DNA from: Mycobacterium sp. AZCC_0083
GTDB lineage: Bacteria > Actinomycetota > Actinomycetes > Mycobacteriales > Mycobacteriaceae
Length of the DNA stretch: 64,000 nt
Reading direction: 5' to 3'
Assembly (NCBI RefSeq): GCF_014202335.1
Contig: NZ_JACHGP010000004.1
Coordinates: 62,001-126,000 of the forward strand
Shown here: positions 43,353 to 52,480 of the stretch, in pieces
Position numbering within the stretch: position 1 is the first letter of the stretch
How the letters are laid out: each line of letters opens with the position of its first letter
Notes under the pieces: model-generated
The model's input: the letters and a program-made list of their open reading frames with translations, nothing else
Told to the model about the DNA's origin: nothing
Databases searched by the model: none
Translations under genes and position numbers: made by a program

Positions 43353-44389
43353 TGGGCGCGGGTGGCAAGACGGCGGTCAAGGTCGGCATCTTCACCGTTG
43401 TGATGGTGCTCGTCGCCGCGGGCCTGGTGGTGATCTTCGGTCAGTTCCGGTTCAGCTCCAGCAGCACCTATCACGCCAACTTCGTCAACGCCTCCCGGCT
43501 GAAACCTGGCCAGGACGTCCGTATTTCGGGTGTGGCGGTGGGATCGGTGAAGGACGTGGCCCTCGCGCCCGACCACAGCGTCGACGTCACGTTCACCGTC
43601 AACAAGCGCTACCAGCTGTACACCTCGACGCGTGCGGTCGTCCGCTACCTCAACCTCGTCGGAGACCGTTATCTCGAAATCGCCTCTGGCCCTGGAGAAC
43701 TCCGTAAGCTCCCCTTGGGAGCGACCATCGGCAGAGCCAACACTGCGCCTGCGCTGGACCTGGACGCGCTGCTCGGCGGATTGCGGCCGGTACTCAAGGG
43801 CCTGGACGGCAGCAAGATCAACGACGTCAGCAACGCAATCATCGAACTACTGCAGGGACAAGGCGGCGCCCTGTCCGACATGCTGTCCAGCACGGGCTCG
43901 TTCACCCAAACACTCGCGGCGCGCGACCAGTTGATCGGCGATGTGATCACCAACCTCAACACCGCGCTCGGCACCGTCGATGACAAGAACGCCCAACTCG
44001 ACTCCAGCGTCGACCAGCTACAGCAACTCGTCACCCGGCTGGCCCAGGGACGTGAACCCATCGCCGAGTCGATTCCCGCATTGGCGTCGGCCGAAGTGGA
44101 TCTCACCGACATGTTGAGCCAGTCCCGGCGTCCCCTGCAGGGCGTGATCGAAAACGTCCGGCCACTGGCGACCACGCTCGATGACAAGAAGGCCGACGTC
44201 AACGCCGTCATCGAACCGCTGGCGGAGAACTACCTGCGGCTCAGCGCCTTGGGCGCGTACGGCGCGTTCTTCAACATCTACTTTTGCTCGATTCAGCTCA
44301 AGATCAACGGTCCTGCGGGCAGCGACATCCTGATCCCGTTCGGGAGTCCACCAGACCCGAACAAGGGGCGATGTGCCTTCACCAAGTAA
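43352..44389 (+). CDS. mceB: MCE-family protein, MceB position
   Basis: A 345-residue protein starting at ATG 43352 (TGATG with mceA). N-terminal helix VKVGIFTVVMVLVAAGLVVIFG, then the MCE domain (NASRLKPGQDVRISGVAVGSV, VVRYLNLVGDRYLEI) and a long helical needle region (about 125-300) with regular L/V/I heptads. The C-terminal block LSALGAYGAFFNIYFCSIQLK is characteristic of MceB proteins. It probably forms part of a heteromeric lipid-conducting complex with the other five products. Confidence 0.9.
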   Translation: MGAGGKTAVKVGIFTVVMVLVAAGLVVIFGQFRFSSSSTYHANFVNASRLKPGQDVRISGVAVGSVKDVALAPDHSVDVTFTVNKRYQLYTSTRAVVRYLNLVGDRYLEIASGPGELRKLPLGATIGRANTAPALDLDALLGGLRPVLKGLDGSKINDVSNAIIELLQGQGGALSDMLSSTGSFTQTLAARDQLIGDVITNLNTALGTVDDKNAQLDSSVDQLQQLVTRLAQGREPIAESIPALASAEVDLTDMLSQSRRPLQGVIENVRPLATTLDDKKADVNAVIEPLAENYLRLSALGAYGAFFNIYFCSIQLKINGPAGSDILIPFGSPPDPNKGRCAFTK

Positions 44390-45437
44390 ACGCCAACGGA
44401 ATGCGACGCGGACCGGTGTCTTCGGCATCGCGTTGGTGGTATGCGTCGTCCTGGTGTCCTTCGGCTACACCAAACTGCCGTTCTGGCCGCACGGCAAGCG
44501 GTATGACGCGTACTTCACCAACGCCGCCGGCGTCATGGTCGGCAACGACGTCGACATCGCGGGCATCGTGGTGGGCCAGGTGACCGCGGTGGACCTCGTC
44601 AATGGCGCAGCGAAAGTGACGTTCACCGTCAAGACGAACATCGCAGTCGGCGACCAGTCCCTGCTGGCGATCAAGACCGATACCGTCCTCGGTCAGAAGT
44701 CGCTGTCGCTGACGACGGCGGGCGGCGGTGCGTCGACGACGATTCCGCTGGGCCGTACCACCACGCCCTACACTCTCAACACCGCGCTTCAGGACCTGGG
44801 CCACAACGTCAGCGAGTTGGACAAACCAAGATTCGCGCAGGCACTGCAGGTGCTCACCGATACCCTGCGCGATGCGACACCTCAGCTGCGGGGTGCTTTG
44901 GACGGTGTGACCGCGCTGTCGCGCAGCCTCAATACCCGCGATGAGCAACTCGACCAATTGCTGCAACACGCGAGGTCCGTCTCCGGCACCCTGGCCAGGC
45001 GATCGGGTCAGATCAACCAGCTGGTGAACGACGCCAATCAATTGTTCGCGGCGCTCGAAGCGCGACGGCAGGCGCTGAACACCCTCATCGACGGGATCGA
45101 CGACGTATCACGGCAATTGTCGGGATTCGTCGCAGACAACCGCGTCGAGTTCGGTCCGGCACTGGCGAAGCTCAACCTGGTGTTGGACAACCTCAACGAA
45201 CGCCGCGATCACATCGGTGCCGCGCTGGCCGGGCTACCGCCGTATGCGACCTCACTGGGCGAAGTGGTCGGCTCGGCACCGGGTTTCAGCGTCAACGTCT
45301 TCGGGGTTCCTCCACCGAGTATCGGTGCAGTGCTGTTTGATTCGTACTTTCAGCCGGGGAAGCTGCCGGACAGCTTGGCCGACTACCTGCGCGGGTTCAT
45401 CAGCGACCGACTGGTCATTCGGCCCAAGTCGTCGTGA
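44373..45437 (+). CDS. mceC: MCE-family protein, MceC position
   Basis: A 354-residue protein starting at GTG 44373, which overlaps mceB by 17 bases. Membrane helix GVFGIALVVCVVLVSFGY, MCE domain (NAAGVMVGNDVDIAGIVVGQV, KTDTVLGQKSLSL), then helical stretch with LDQLLQHARSVSGTLARRSG and INQLVNDANQLFAAL. It is shorter than many MceC proteins because it lacks a long Pro-rich tail. The C-terminus ends in YLRGFISDRLVIRPKSS, as is usual for MceC. Translation is probably coupled to both neighbours. Confidence 0.89.
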   Translation: MPSPSKRQRNATRTGVFGIALVVCVVLVSFGYTKLPFWPHGKRYDAYFTNAAGVMVGNDVDIAGIVVGQVTAVDLVNGAAKVTFTVKTNIAVGDQSLLAIKTDTVLGQKSLSLTTAGGGASTTIPLGRTTTPYTLNTALQDLGHNVSELDKPRFAQALQVLTDTLRDATPQLRGALDGVTALSRSLNTRDEQLDQLLQHARSVSGTLARRSGQINQLVNDANQLFAALEARRQALNTLIDGIDDVSRQLSGFVADNRVEFGPALAKLNLVLDNLNERRDHIGAALAGLPPYATSLGEVVGSAPGFSVNVFGVPPPSIGAVLFDSYFQPGKLPDSLADYLRGFISDRLVIRPKSS

Positions 45438-46849
45438 CCATCACACAGCTGGGCGGCAAAGGCCGCTCGTCGCGGCTCATCCTCGCTGCCGTGCTAGTCG
45501 CGACACTGGCCGCAGGCGTGTACGTGGCGTGGCCCAAGCAGACCGGCCACCGGGTCACCGGCCTGTTCTCCTCGGCGGTGGGTCTGTACCCCGGTGACGA
45601 CGTCAAGGTGGCCGGCGTTGCGGTGGGGACGATCACGTCGATCGAACCCGGGCCTGCCGACACCAAGATCAGCATGACGGTGCGGCCCGACGTCGTGTTG
45701 CCGGCCGATGCGCGTGCCATCGTCGTGGCGCCCAATCTGGTCTCGGCACGGTTCGTCGAGCTCACGCCGGTGTATTCCGGTGGCGCGGCGCTGGCCGACG
45801 GCGGCACGATCACCCTGGACCACACCGGCGTTCCGGTGGAATGGGACGAGGTCAAGGACGAGCTCACCAAGATCAGCGCCCAACTGGGGCCCGGGCCCGG
45901 CTCGCTGCAAGGACCACTCAGCGCGTTCGTCAACCAGGCCGCCGATACGTTCGACGGGAATGGAGACTCGTTCCGCAAGGCCCTTCGCGAATTGTCGCAA
46001 GCCGCAGGCCGGTTGGGTGACTCGCGCACCGACCTGCTCGGAACGGTCAAGAATCTGCACATTCTGATCGACGCCCTGTCGGCCAGCAATGAGCAGATCG
46101 TGCAGTTCTCCAACCACGTCGCCTCGGTCTCGCAGGTATTGGCCGACAGCTCGGCTGACCTCGACACCACACTGGACACCCTGAACAAGGCGCTCGCCGA
46201 CGTACGCGGGTTCCTCAACGACAACAACCAGACGCTGATCGGTCAGATCAATCGGCTCGCCGACCTCACCAAGCTGTTCTCCGATCACAGCGATGACATC
46301 GAGCAGATCCTGCACGTGGCGCCAAACAGCCTCGCGAACTTCTACAACATGTACAACCCCGCACAGGACTCGATCGCCGGCATCTTGACCGTGCCGAACT
46401 TCGGCAACCCAGTCCAATTCATCTGCGGCGGTGTGTTCGAGGGGGCTGGAACCCCCGACTACTACAAGCGCGCAGAGTTGTGCCGGCAGCGGATGGCACC
46501 GGTGCTCCGGCGGTTCGCGATGAATTATCCGCCGATCCTGTTCCACCCCATCAACAGCATTCAGGCTTACAAGGGGCAGATCATCTACGACACCCCAGAA
46601 ACCGCTGCGAAGGCCCAGACGCCGGTGTCCCAACTGCAATGGCAACCGTTGCCCGGCGTCACGTCTCCGGCGATCGCGCCGGGTACCGACCTCAGCTCGT
46701 TGCTTCTACCCCCGCCGGCGGTAAGTCCACCCGATTCGGGGCAGGCGGCACCGGCGGGAACACCGGACCCCTTGGCTCCCAGTCCAAGTGAATCGCAGCC
46801 GCCGCCCCTGCCGCTGGAGCAAGGGCCTGCGCAAGGAGTCGGCGGATGA
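45434..46849 (+). CDS. mceD: MCE-family protein, MceD position
   Basis: A 471-residue protein starting at GTG 45434 (GTGA overlap). Helix LILAAVLVATLAAGVYVAW, MCE domain (SSAVGLYPGDDVKVAGVAVGTI, VVAPNLVSARFVELTPVY), helical needle region to about 290, then a Cys-containing part (FICGGVFEGAGTPDYYKRAELC) and a C-terminal Pro/Ser-rich tail (about 420-471). These tail features are standard for MceD proteins of mycobacteria. Confidence 0.9.
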   Translation: MTITQLGGKGRSSRLILAAVLVATLAAGVYVAWPKQTGHRVTGLFSSAVGLYPGDDVKVAGVAVGTITSIEPGPADTKISMTVRPDVVLPADARAIVVAPNLVSARFVELTPVYSGGAALADGGTITLDHTGVPVEWDEVKDELTKISAQLGPGPGSLQGPLSAFVNQAADTFDGNGDSFRKALRELSQAAGRLGDSRTDLLGTVKNLHILIDALSASNEQIVQFSNHVASVSQVLADSSADLDTTLDTLNKALADVRGFLNDNNQTLIGQINRLADLTKLFSDHSDDIEQILHVAPNSLANFYNMYNPAQDSIAGILTVPNFGNPVQFICGGVFEGAGTPDYYKRAELCRQRMAPVLRRFAMNYPPILFHPINSIQAYKGQIIYDTPETAAKAQTPVSQLQWQPLPGVTSPAIAPGTDLSSLLLPPPAVSPPDSGQAAPAGTPDPLAPSPSESQPPPLPLEQGPAQGVGG

Positions 46850-48033
46850 CAGGATCCCGACGGCGCGCTCCCGGGCGGGCGCGCCGCAGCACGATGGCGA
46901 TCGCGGCGAGCGGGCTGCTGCTCACCGGCTGCCAGTTCGGCGGCCTCAACTCAATGGACATGCCCGGCACCGCCGGACACGGCGGCGGCTCCTACACCGT
47001 CACCGTGGCATTGCCCGACGTTGCCGCTCTGCCACAAAACTCACCGGTGATGGTCCACGATGTCACCGTCGGCAGTGTTTCCGGCGTCGAGGCCGTTCAA
47101 CGCGCTGACGGGACGTTCTATGCGGCGGTCACGCTGTCGCTCGACAAGGATGCCGTACTACCGGCGAACGCAACGGTCAAGATCGCTCAAACCTCATTGC
47201 TGGGATCCCAACACGTGGAACTGGCCCCACCTCGGGAGCAGCCGACCGGAGCGCTCGGACAAGGGGCGCAGATCCCAGAGGAACGGGCCGGGCGATACCC
47301 CACCACCGAGGAAGTACTGTCATCTCTGGGTGTCGTCGTCAACAAGGGCAATCTCGGTGCCCTGCAAGACATCACCGACGAAGCGTATGCCGCGGTGGCC
47401 GGGAGAGCAGGCGAGTTCGCCGACGTCATACCACGGCTCGCCGAGTTGACCGCCGGGGTCGACAGGCAGACCGCCGACATCGTCGCGGCAGCCGAATCGT
47501 TGAACCGCTTCGCGACGACCCTGGCACGCAACACCGACCGATTGAGCCGCGCCCTCGACGCCTTGCCCAAGGCATTGCAGGTGCTCAATGACGACAAGAA
47601 CAGCATCGTGGATGCGTTCACCGCACTACGGCGTTTCGCCGATGTCTCTTCACGCATCCTCGCCCAGACCAAGGATGACTTAGCCGCGGACTTGAAAAGT
47701 GTCTACCCCGTAGTGAAGTCGCTGGCGGACAACGCCAATGACTTCGTCAGGGCCCTACAGATTCTGCCGACCTTCCCGTTTCCGTCGACCGGAATCAAGC
47801 AAGCTGTGCGGGGCGACTACCTCAATGTCTTCACCACCATCGATCTGACGGTGCGGCGGATGGGGGAGTCCCTTCTGACCACATCACCGTTCGACCCGAA
47901 TATGAAGCACCTCGACGAGATCATCAACACACCCGACTACTTGGTCGGTGAGATGGCCAATCTGTCGGGGCAGGCGGCCGATCCGTTCGCGATCCCACCG
48001 GTGAATACCGCGGGCCAGGCGGCGCCGCGCTGA
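46846..48033 (+). CDS. mceE: MCE-family lipoprotein, MceE position
   Basis: A 395-residue protein starting at ATG 46846 (ATGA overlap). The signal ends in a lipobox, SGLLLTGC, with the lipid-attachment Cys at residue 29, so it is tethered to the outer face of the inner membrane. MCE domain (DVAALPQNSPVMVHDVTVGSV, KIAQTSLLGSQHVEL), then helical region and the block FPFPSTGIKQAVRGDYLNVF typical of the E subunit. A lipoprotein at position five matches the standard mce order. Confidence 0.9.
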   Translation: MTGSRRRAPGRARRSTMAIAASGLLLTGCQFGGLNSMDMPGTAGHGGGSYTVTVALPDVAALPQNSPVMVHDVTVGSVSGVEAVQRADGTFYAAVTLSLDKDAVLPANATVKIAQTSLLGSQHVELAPPREQPTGALGQGAQIPEERAGRYPTTEEVLSSLGVVVNKGNLGALQDITDEAYAAVAGRAGEFADVIPRLAELTAGVDRQTADIVAAAESLNRFATTLARNTDRLSRALDALPKALQVLNDDKNSIVDAFTALRRFADVSSRILAQTKDDLAADLKSVYPVVKSLADNANDFVRALQILPTFPFPSTGIKQAVRGDYLNVFTTIDLTVRRMGESLLTTSPFDPNMKHLDEIINTPDYLVGEMANLSGQAADPFAIPPVNTAGQAAPR

Positions 48034-49745
48034 TGCTCGATCGCCGAACACGTTGGCAGCTCTGGGTCTTCGCCGTGGTCACAGTGCTCACGGTGGGGGC
48101 GACCGTGCTGTTCTATCTTCGCGTACCTGCCGCGCTGGGAATCGGAACCTACAACGTCACGGCCAACTTCGCGGCGAGCGGCGGCCTGTATGAGAACGCG
48201 AACGTCACCTATCGTGGCACCACCGTCGGCACGGTCGAGGCCGTCAAGCTGACGCACGACAAGGGAGTCGACGCCCATCTCCGGCTGAACAGCCGCAACC
48301 GAATCCCGGACAACGTCATCGCCACCGTCAAGAGCGTGTCGGCGATCGGCGAGCAGTACGTCGACCTCGCTCCGCCAGCCGAGGCGACGCAGGGATCGCT
48401 TCACGACGGGTCGCGGATAGCTCGCGACCACACCGCGATCAGCCAAGACGTCGCGGGTCTGCTACGGGAAGCCGAGAAGCTGGCCGACAGTCTCGACGAG
48501 AGCCGACTGCGAGACCTACTGAGGGAAACTTTCAAGGCGTTCGACGGCTCAGGACCCGAACTGGCCCGGCTCATCGAATCATCGCGGCTTCTCGTCGACG
48601 AGGCCAACGCGCACTCAGCCGAAGCGACACAATTGATCGACCAGGCGGGCCCGTTCCTCGACGCTCAAATCCGCAGCGGAGACGACATCAAGTCCTTGGC
48701 CAACTCCCTGGCCCGACTGACCGGTGAGGTGCGCACCGCCGACCCCCAAATTCGGACGTTGTTGGAAACTGCGCCATCGGTGGCTGACCAAGCCAGCCAG
48801 ACGTTCACCGGCATTCGCGCGTCGTTTCCGATGCTGGCCGCCAGCTTGGCCAACATCGGTCGCGTCGGTGTGATCTACCACAAGTCGATCGAGCAGACGT
48901 TGGTGATCCTGCCTGCGGCGTTCGCCGTATCCACCTCAGCCGCGGGTGCACTCCCGCCAGACGAGGGAACGAAGTCGGACTTCAAGCTCAATTTCGGTGA
49001 CCCTCCACCATGCACGACGGGGTTCATCCCACCGCCCCTGATCCGTTCACCCGCCGACGAAACACTGCGTGAACTGCCCAAGGATCTGTATTGCAAAGTG
49101 GCGCAGAATGATCCAACCGTGGTTCGGGGAGCCCGAAACTATCCGTGCCAGGAGTTCCCCGGCAAACGCGCACCCACGATTCAACTGTGCCGGGACCCTC
49201 AGGGGTACGTCCCGCTGGGAAACAATCCGTGGCGAGGACCGCCCGTCCCGATCGGCACTCCGATCACCGACGGCCGAAATATTCTGCCACCCAATAAGTT
49301 CCCCAATCTTCCGCCTGACGCCGACTACGATCCGGGTCCGCCGGTTGTTCAGTTGCCCCCTGGCGTCCCGCCAGGGCCCGGCCCGGCTCTGACGCCTCCC
49401 TACCCGTTGCCGGTCCCACCCGCGACGCCGGGACCGCAGCCGCCGCCCCTTCCCTATCAGGCTCCGCTCGATCAGATGATTCCGCCTTATGGGCGTCCGT
49501 TGCCCTCGCCGCCGTTGCCCGCTGAGGAGCCCTCATCCCCGCCGCCGGTCCCCGACCCCGCGGCCCCGCCTAATGCCGACGCGCCGCAACCCCAGGCAAG
49601 TGGCCTGGCCTACGCGACCTACGACCAGAAGAATGGAATGTTCCTCGACACCAACGGCGACATCGGCGTGTACAGGGCAGGGGGAGGGATGCATCTGGCC
49701 CCCGAGAACTGGGTGGATCTGATGACCTATCCACGCGCCCAGTAG
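48033..49745 (+). CDS. mceF: MCE-family protein, MceF position, with Pro-rich tail
   Basis: A 570-residue protein (TGATG with mceE). Helix LWVFAVVTVLTVGATVLFYL, MCE domain (AASGGLYENANVTYRGTTVGTV, VKSVSAIGEQYVDLAPP), helical region to about 290, then a Cys-bearing globular part (PPCTTGF, YPCQEF, LCRD). About 430-535 is very Pro-rich. The tail ends with a conserved-looking ENWVDLMTYPRAQ. The long tail may contact the outer envelope. It is the last mce gene; an SDR gene follows by 42 bases. Confidence 0.88.
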   Translation: MLDRRTRWQLWVFAVVTVLTVGATVLFYLRVPAALGIGTYNVTANFAASGGLYENANVTYRGTTVGTVEAVKLTHDKGVDAHLRLNSRNRIPDNVIATVKSVSAIGEQYVDLAPPAEATQGSLHDGSRIARDHTAISQDVAGLLREAEKLADSLDESRLRDLLRETFKAFDGSGPELARLIESSRLLVDEANAHSAEATQLIDQAGPFLDAQIRSGDDIKSLANSLARLTGEVRTADPQIRTLLETAPSVADQASQTFTGIRASFPMLAASLANIGRVGVIYHKSIEQTLVILPAAFAVSTSAAGALPPDEGTKSDFKLNFGDPPPCTTGFIPPPLIRSPADETLRELPKDLYCKVAQNDPTVVRGARNYPCQEFPGKRAPTIQLCRDPQGYVPLGNNPWRGPPVPIGTPITDGRNILPPNKFPNLPPDADYDPGPPVVQLPPGVPPGPGPALTPPYPLPVPPATPGPQPPPLPYQAPLDQMIPPYGRPLPSPPLPAEEPSSPPPVPDPAAPPNADAPQPQASGLAYATYDQKNGMFLDTNGDIGVYRAGGGMHLAPENWVDLMTYPRAQ

Positions 49746-49787
49746 GTGTCAATGGCATCCCGCAGAAAGCATTCAAGGACAGGTTAA

Positions 49788-50615
49788 TTGAGTACTAACG
49801 TCTTCGTCATCATCGGCGCCGGGGGAATGGGCACCGCGATCGCGCACCGCCTCGGATCCGGTCGCACCGTCGTGCTCTCCGATGTGAGTCAGCGGAAGCT
49901 CGATGCCGCGACGCGCGCGCTGACCGCGAACGGACACGATGTCCGCGGTGTTGCCGTCGACGTGACTTCGCCAGAGGCAGTCGCCGACCTCGCTGCCTAC
50001 TCGGCGGCGCTCGGTCCGGTGACCTGCGTCGTTCACACCGCGGGCGTGTCACCCGAGCAGGCCGACGTCGACACGATCCTTCACGTCGATCTCGTCGGTG
50101 TGGCCAATGTGCTCGAACAGTTCGGTGAGGTCATCGAGGCCGGCGGTGCCGGCGTCGTCATCGCCAGTATGGCCGGGCATTTTCACCCGCCCATGGATCC
50201 CGAGGTCGGGCACGAATTGGCCAGTGCGCCAGCGCGGGATCTGCCGGCGTTGCGCGCTTGCGCTCCGGCACAGTTCCGCAACCCGCAAGAGGCATACGGG
50301 TTCGCCAAGCGGGTCAATCACCTTCGGGTCGCCGCCGCGGCATCCTCTTGGGGCAAGCGCGGAGCGCGAATCAACTCGGTCAGTCCGGGAATCATCTCCA
50401 CATCCATGGGCAAGCAAGAACTCAACGGCGGGTGGGGGCCGGTGATGAAGACGATGATCGACGGATCTGCCGCTGGGCGAATCGGCACGCCAGACGACAT
50501 TGCGGCCGCTGTCGACTTCCTGCTCAGTCCGGCTGCCAGCTTCATCACCGGAGCCGACCTCGTCGTCGACGGCGGAATCACCGCCGCCGTCTTGACGGGA
50601 GCATTCGCCTCGTGA
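49788..50615 (+). CDS. SDR-family oxidoreductase with atypical N-terminus
   Basis: A 275-residue SDR starting at TTG 49788, eight bases after AAGGA. The cofactor motif is VFVIIGAGGMGTAIAHRLG, a GxGGxGxxxA form rather than the classical TGxxxGxG. The catalytic Tyr-Lys lie in EAYGFAKR, and the end is SFITGADLVVDGG. It follows mceF by 42 bases and may be transcribed with the mce genes; its stop overlaps the hydrolase start. A lipid or steroid-like substrate would fit an mce neighbour, but nothing in the sequence shows it. Confidence 0.8.
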   Translation: MSTNVFVIIGAGGMGTAIAHRLGSGRTVVLSDVSQRKLDAATRALTANGHDVRGVAVDVTSPEAVADLAAYSAALGPVTCVVHTAGVSPEQADVDTILHVDLVGVANVLEQFGEVIEAGGAGVVIASMAGHFHPPMDPEVGHELASAPARDLPALRACAPAQFRNPQEAYGFAKRVNHLRVAAAASSWGKRGARINSVSPGIISTSMGKQELNGGWGPVMKTMIDGSAAGRIGTPDDIAAAVDFLLSPAASFITGADLVVDGGITAAVLTGAFAS

Positions 50616-51307
50616 CCTCGGCAGCAACGAAAAGCCGGGCGGCGCAGGTGGTGCTGATCCACGGGGCCTGGTTCACCGCGAAGCTCTGGGAGCCAGTGAT
50701 CGCCGAGCTTGCGGTGCTCGGCGCATCGGCTGTCGCCGTCGAACTGCCCCTCGCCGGCTTCGCGGCGGACGTCGCCGCTGCACGACGAGCGATCGAAGCA
50801 GCCCGGCCTGGCGCCGTCGTCGCGGCCCATTCCTACGGTGGCAATGTGGTATCGGCCGCAGCCAGCGGGAATCCCAGCATCGCAAGGCTGGTGTACGTGG
50901 CGGCGTTCCTATCCGAGCGCGACGAGCACCCGTCCACCATCCTGGCCGACCATCGGAGCGAGCTGCTCGACGCAATCCGGATCACCGAGGCAGGTGTCGA
51001 CGTCGATCCCGCGAAGGCAAGGCACCTCTTCTTCGGTGATGCCGACGACGAGACCGGCGCCGAATTCGTCACCCGGTTGCGCCCGATGCCCCTCACTGCC
51101 GGTGACATGGACTACGACGGGGAACCGGCCTGGAAGTCACTGCCATGCACGTATCTCGTCTCTACGCGAGACCGCGCGATTCCCCCCGATGCTCAACGAT
51201 CCATGGCCACCCGCGCCGACGAGGTGATCGAGTGGCCAACGGATCACTCTCCATTCACTTCTCACCCGCGACGGGTGGCAGAGCTGTTGCACTCGTACAT
51301 CCCATAA
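50612..51307 (+). CDS. Alpha/beta hydrolase
   Basis: A 231-residue hydrolase starting at GTG 50612 (GTGA overlap with the SDR). Features are VVLIHGAWFTAKLWEPV with the oxyanion HG, the nucleophile elbow VAAHSYGGNVV, an Asp in STRDRAIPPD and the catalytic His in WPTDHSPF. This is the small EstC/MenH-like group seen often in actinobacteria. Upstream codons to 50258 are out of frame with the SDR and not coding. Substrate unknown; paired with the SDR it suggests oxidation then hydrolysis of an ester or lactone. Confidence 0.82.
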   Translation: MTSAATKSRAAQVVLIHGAWFTAKLWEPVIAELAVLGASAVAVELPLAGFAADVAAARRAIEAARPGAVVAAHSYGGNVVSAAASGNPSIARLVYVAAFLSERDEHPSTILADHRSELLDAIRITEAGVDVDPAKARHLFFGDADDETGAEFVTRLRPMPLTAGDMDYDGEPAWKSLPCTYLVSTRDRAIPPDAQRSMATRADEVIEWPTDHSPFTSHPRRVAELLHSYIP

Positions 51308-51314
51308 CGCAAGA

Positions 51315-51968
51315 TCATCGGCGGCCGTTGGGCTTTCGGGCCGGGGTTCGCGGTGCTCTCAAGGTGCCGTCGAAGACCGCGTGAAACTCTGCCCGACTAA
51401 GGGGTAGATCCGCCAGGACGAATTCGTTGGTCAGTACCGACGCGAGATGGGCCAGTGCGCGGGGATCGCCGACTCGGATCTCCCCGTTCTCCTGTCCTTC
51501 CCGAACCAGCTCGGTCATCAACCCCATGGCTTGCCCATAGAGTCCGCCGACGTCATCGGCGAAGGCGGCGAGCACTGGACCGAGGATGGCCGCTCCTCCT
51601 TGGACCTGCCGGATGAGCGAGCTGAAGGACTTTCGGGCACTGAAATATGCTGCCGCGGCGTCGACGATGAGATGGAGGCGCTCCAACGGCGTGCCCTCGC
51701 TTGCCGCGGCCGCCTTCACTTCGCCGAGGTATTCGTCGGCGCGACGATTGAGCGTTTCGGTGACCAGGTGTTGCTTGCTGTCGAAGAACTTGTAGATGGC
51801 CGCGGTGGAGTACCCGGACAACTCGGCGATCCGCCGTAGCGAGCCGTCGCGCAGGCCGTCCTCACTGAAGACCCGCTCGGCGGCGTCGAGGATGTCGGCC
51901 GTGCTCGCAGCGCGGCGTGCCGCCCGGCGCCGGCTACGCGGGTCGTCGTCGCCTACCGAATCCGTCAC
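51315..51968 (-). CDS. TetR-family regulator
   Basis: A 217-residue TetR protein starting at GTG 51968. HTH: ADILDAAERVFSEDGLRDGS, then RRIAELSGYSTAAIYKFFDSKQHLV. The C-terminal domain has SSLIRQVQGGAAIL. It is divergent from the SnoaL-like/P450 pair and converges on the hydrolase gene (7 bases between stops). A compound inverted repeat lies in the divergent gap, so it is the probable repressor of the P450 pair. Confidence 0.84.
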   Translation of the reverse strand: MTDSVGDDDPRSRRRAARRAASTADILDAAERVFSEDGLRDGSLRRIAELSGYSTAAIYKFFDSKQHLVTETLNRRADEYLGEVKAAAASEGTPLERLHLIVDAAAAYFSARKSFSSLIRQVQGGAAILGPVLAAFADDVGGLYGQAMGLMTELVREGQENGEIRVGDPRALAHLASVLTNEFVLADLPLSRAEFHAVFDGTLRAPRTPARKPNGRR

Positions 51969-52011
51969 GGCGCCACTCTAGCGGACATCCGTCTTGATTT
52001 CTGGACCTCCA

Positions 52012-52036
52012 TCCACCAAAGTGGACGAATGTCCAC
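52012..52036. promoter_or_regulatory. Compound inverted repeat, probable TetR operator
   Basis: TCCAC (52012-52016), GTGGAC (52021-52026) and GTCCAC (52031-52036) make two overlapping inverted repeats, each with a 4-base spacer. It lies between the TetR start and the SnoaL-like start, and could bind two dimers. Confidence 0.62.
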
Positions 52037-52063
52037 AGAATGGTGTGCGGTAGGGGCGGCCCC

Positions 52064-52480
52064 GTGAACGACAACGTCGAAGCGCGCCTGGTTCAGCGCG
52101 CCGTCGCCGCGCTGAACGGCGGTGACATCGACGCGTACCTCGAGGCGTTCGCGCTCGACTGCCTGCGATGGGTGAGCGGACTGGACGTGCCCTTCACGGT
52201 GCCCGACATCCGGGAGAACCTCAGTCAGCTGTTCGCCGCGTTCGATCGGCTGCAGCTACACGAGGACCTGCTGTTCGGTGGCGACGGTCACGTCTGTGCC
52301 CGTTGGACCCTGAGCGGCATCCACACCGGGGAGTACGGCGGTATTGCTCCCACACACCGTGAGATCGCCGTGGAGACGTGTGAGGTGTACACGTTCACCG
52401 GAGGCAAGGTCACCGAGTGCCACGTCTACGGCGAAACGATGAGCCTGTTCAACCAGCTTTCTGGGAGTACGCATGACTGA
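52064..52480 (+). CDS. SnoaL-like (NTF2-fold) protein
   Basis: A 138-residue protein from GTG 52064; ATG 52040 would add eight residues but lies nearer the operator. The fold marks are LVQRAVAALNGGDIDAYLEAF, VPDIRENLSQLFAAFDRLQLH and TCEVYTFTGGKVTECHVYGE. Polyketide cyclases, hydroxylases and isomerases share this fold. It overlaps the P450 start by eight bases, so the two are translated together and may work on the same compound. Confidence 0.78.
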   Translation: MNDNVEARLVQRAVAALNGGDIDAYLEAFALDCLRWVSGLDVPFTVPDIRENLSQLFAAFDRLQLHEDLLFGGDGHVCARWTLSGIHTGEYGGIAPTHREIAVETCEVYTFTGGKVTECHVYGETMSLFNQLSGSTHD

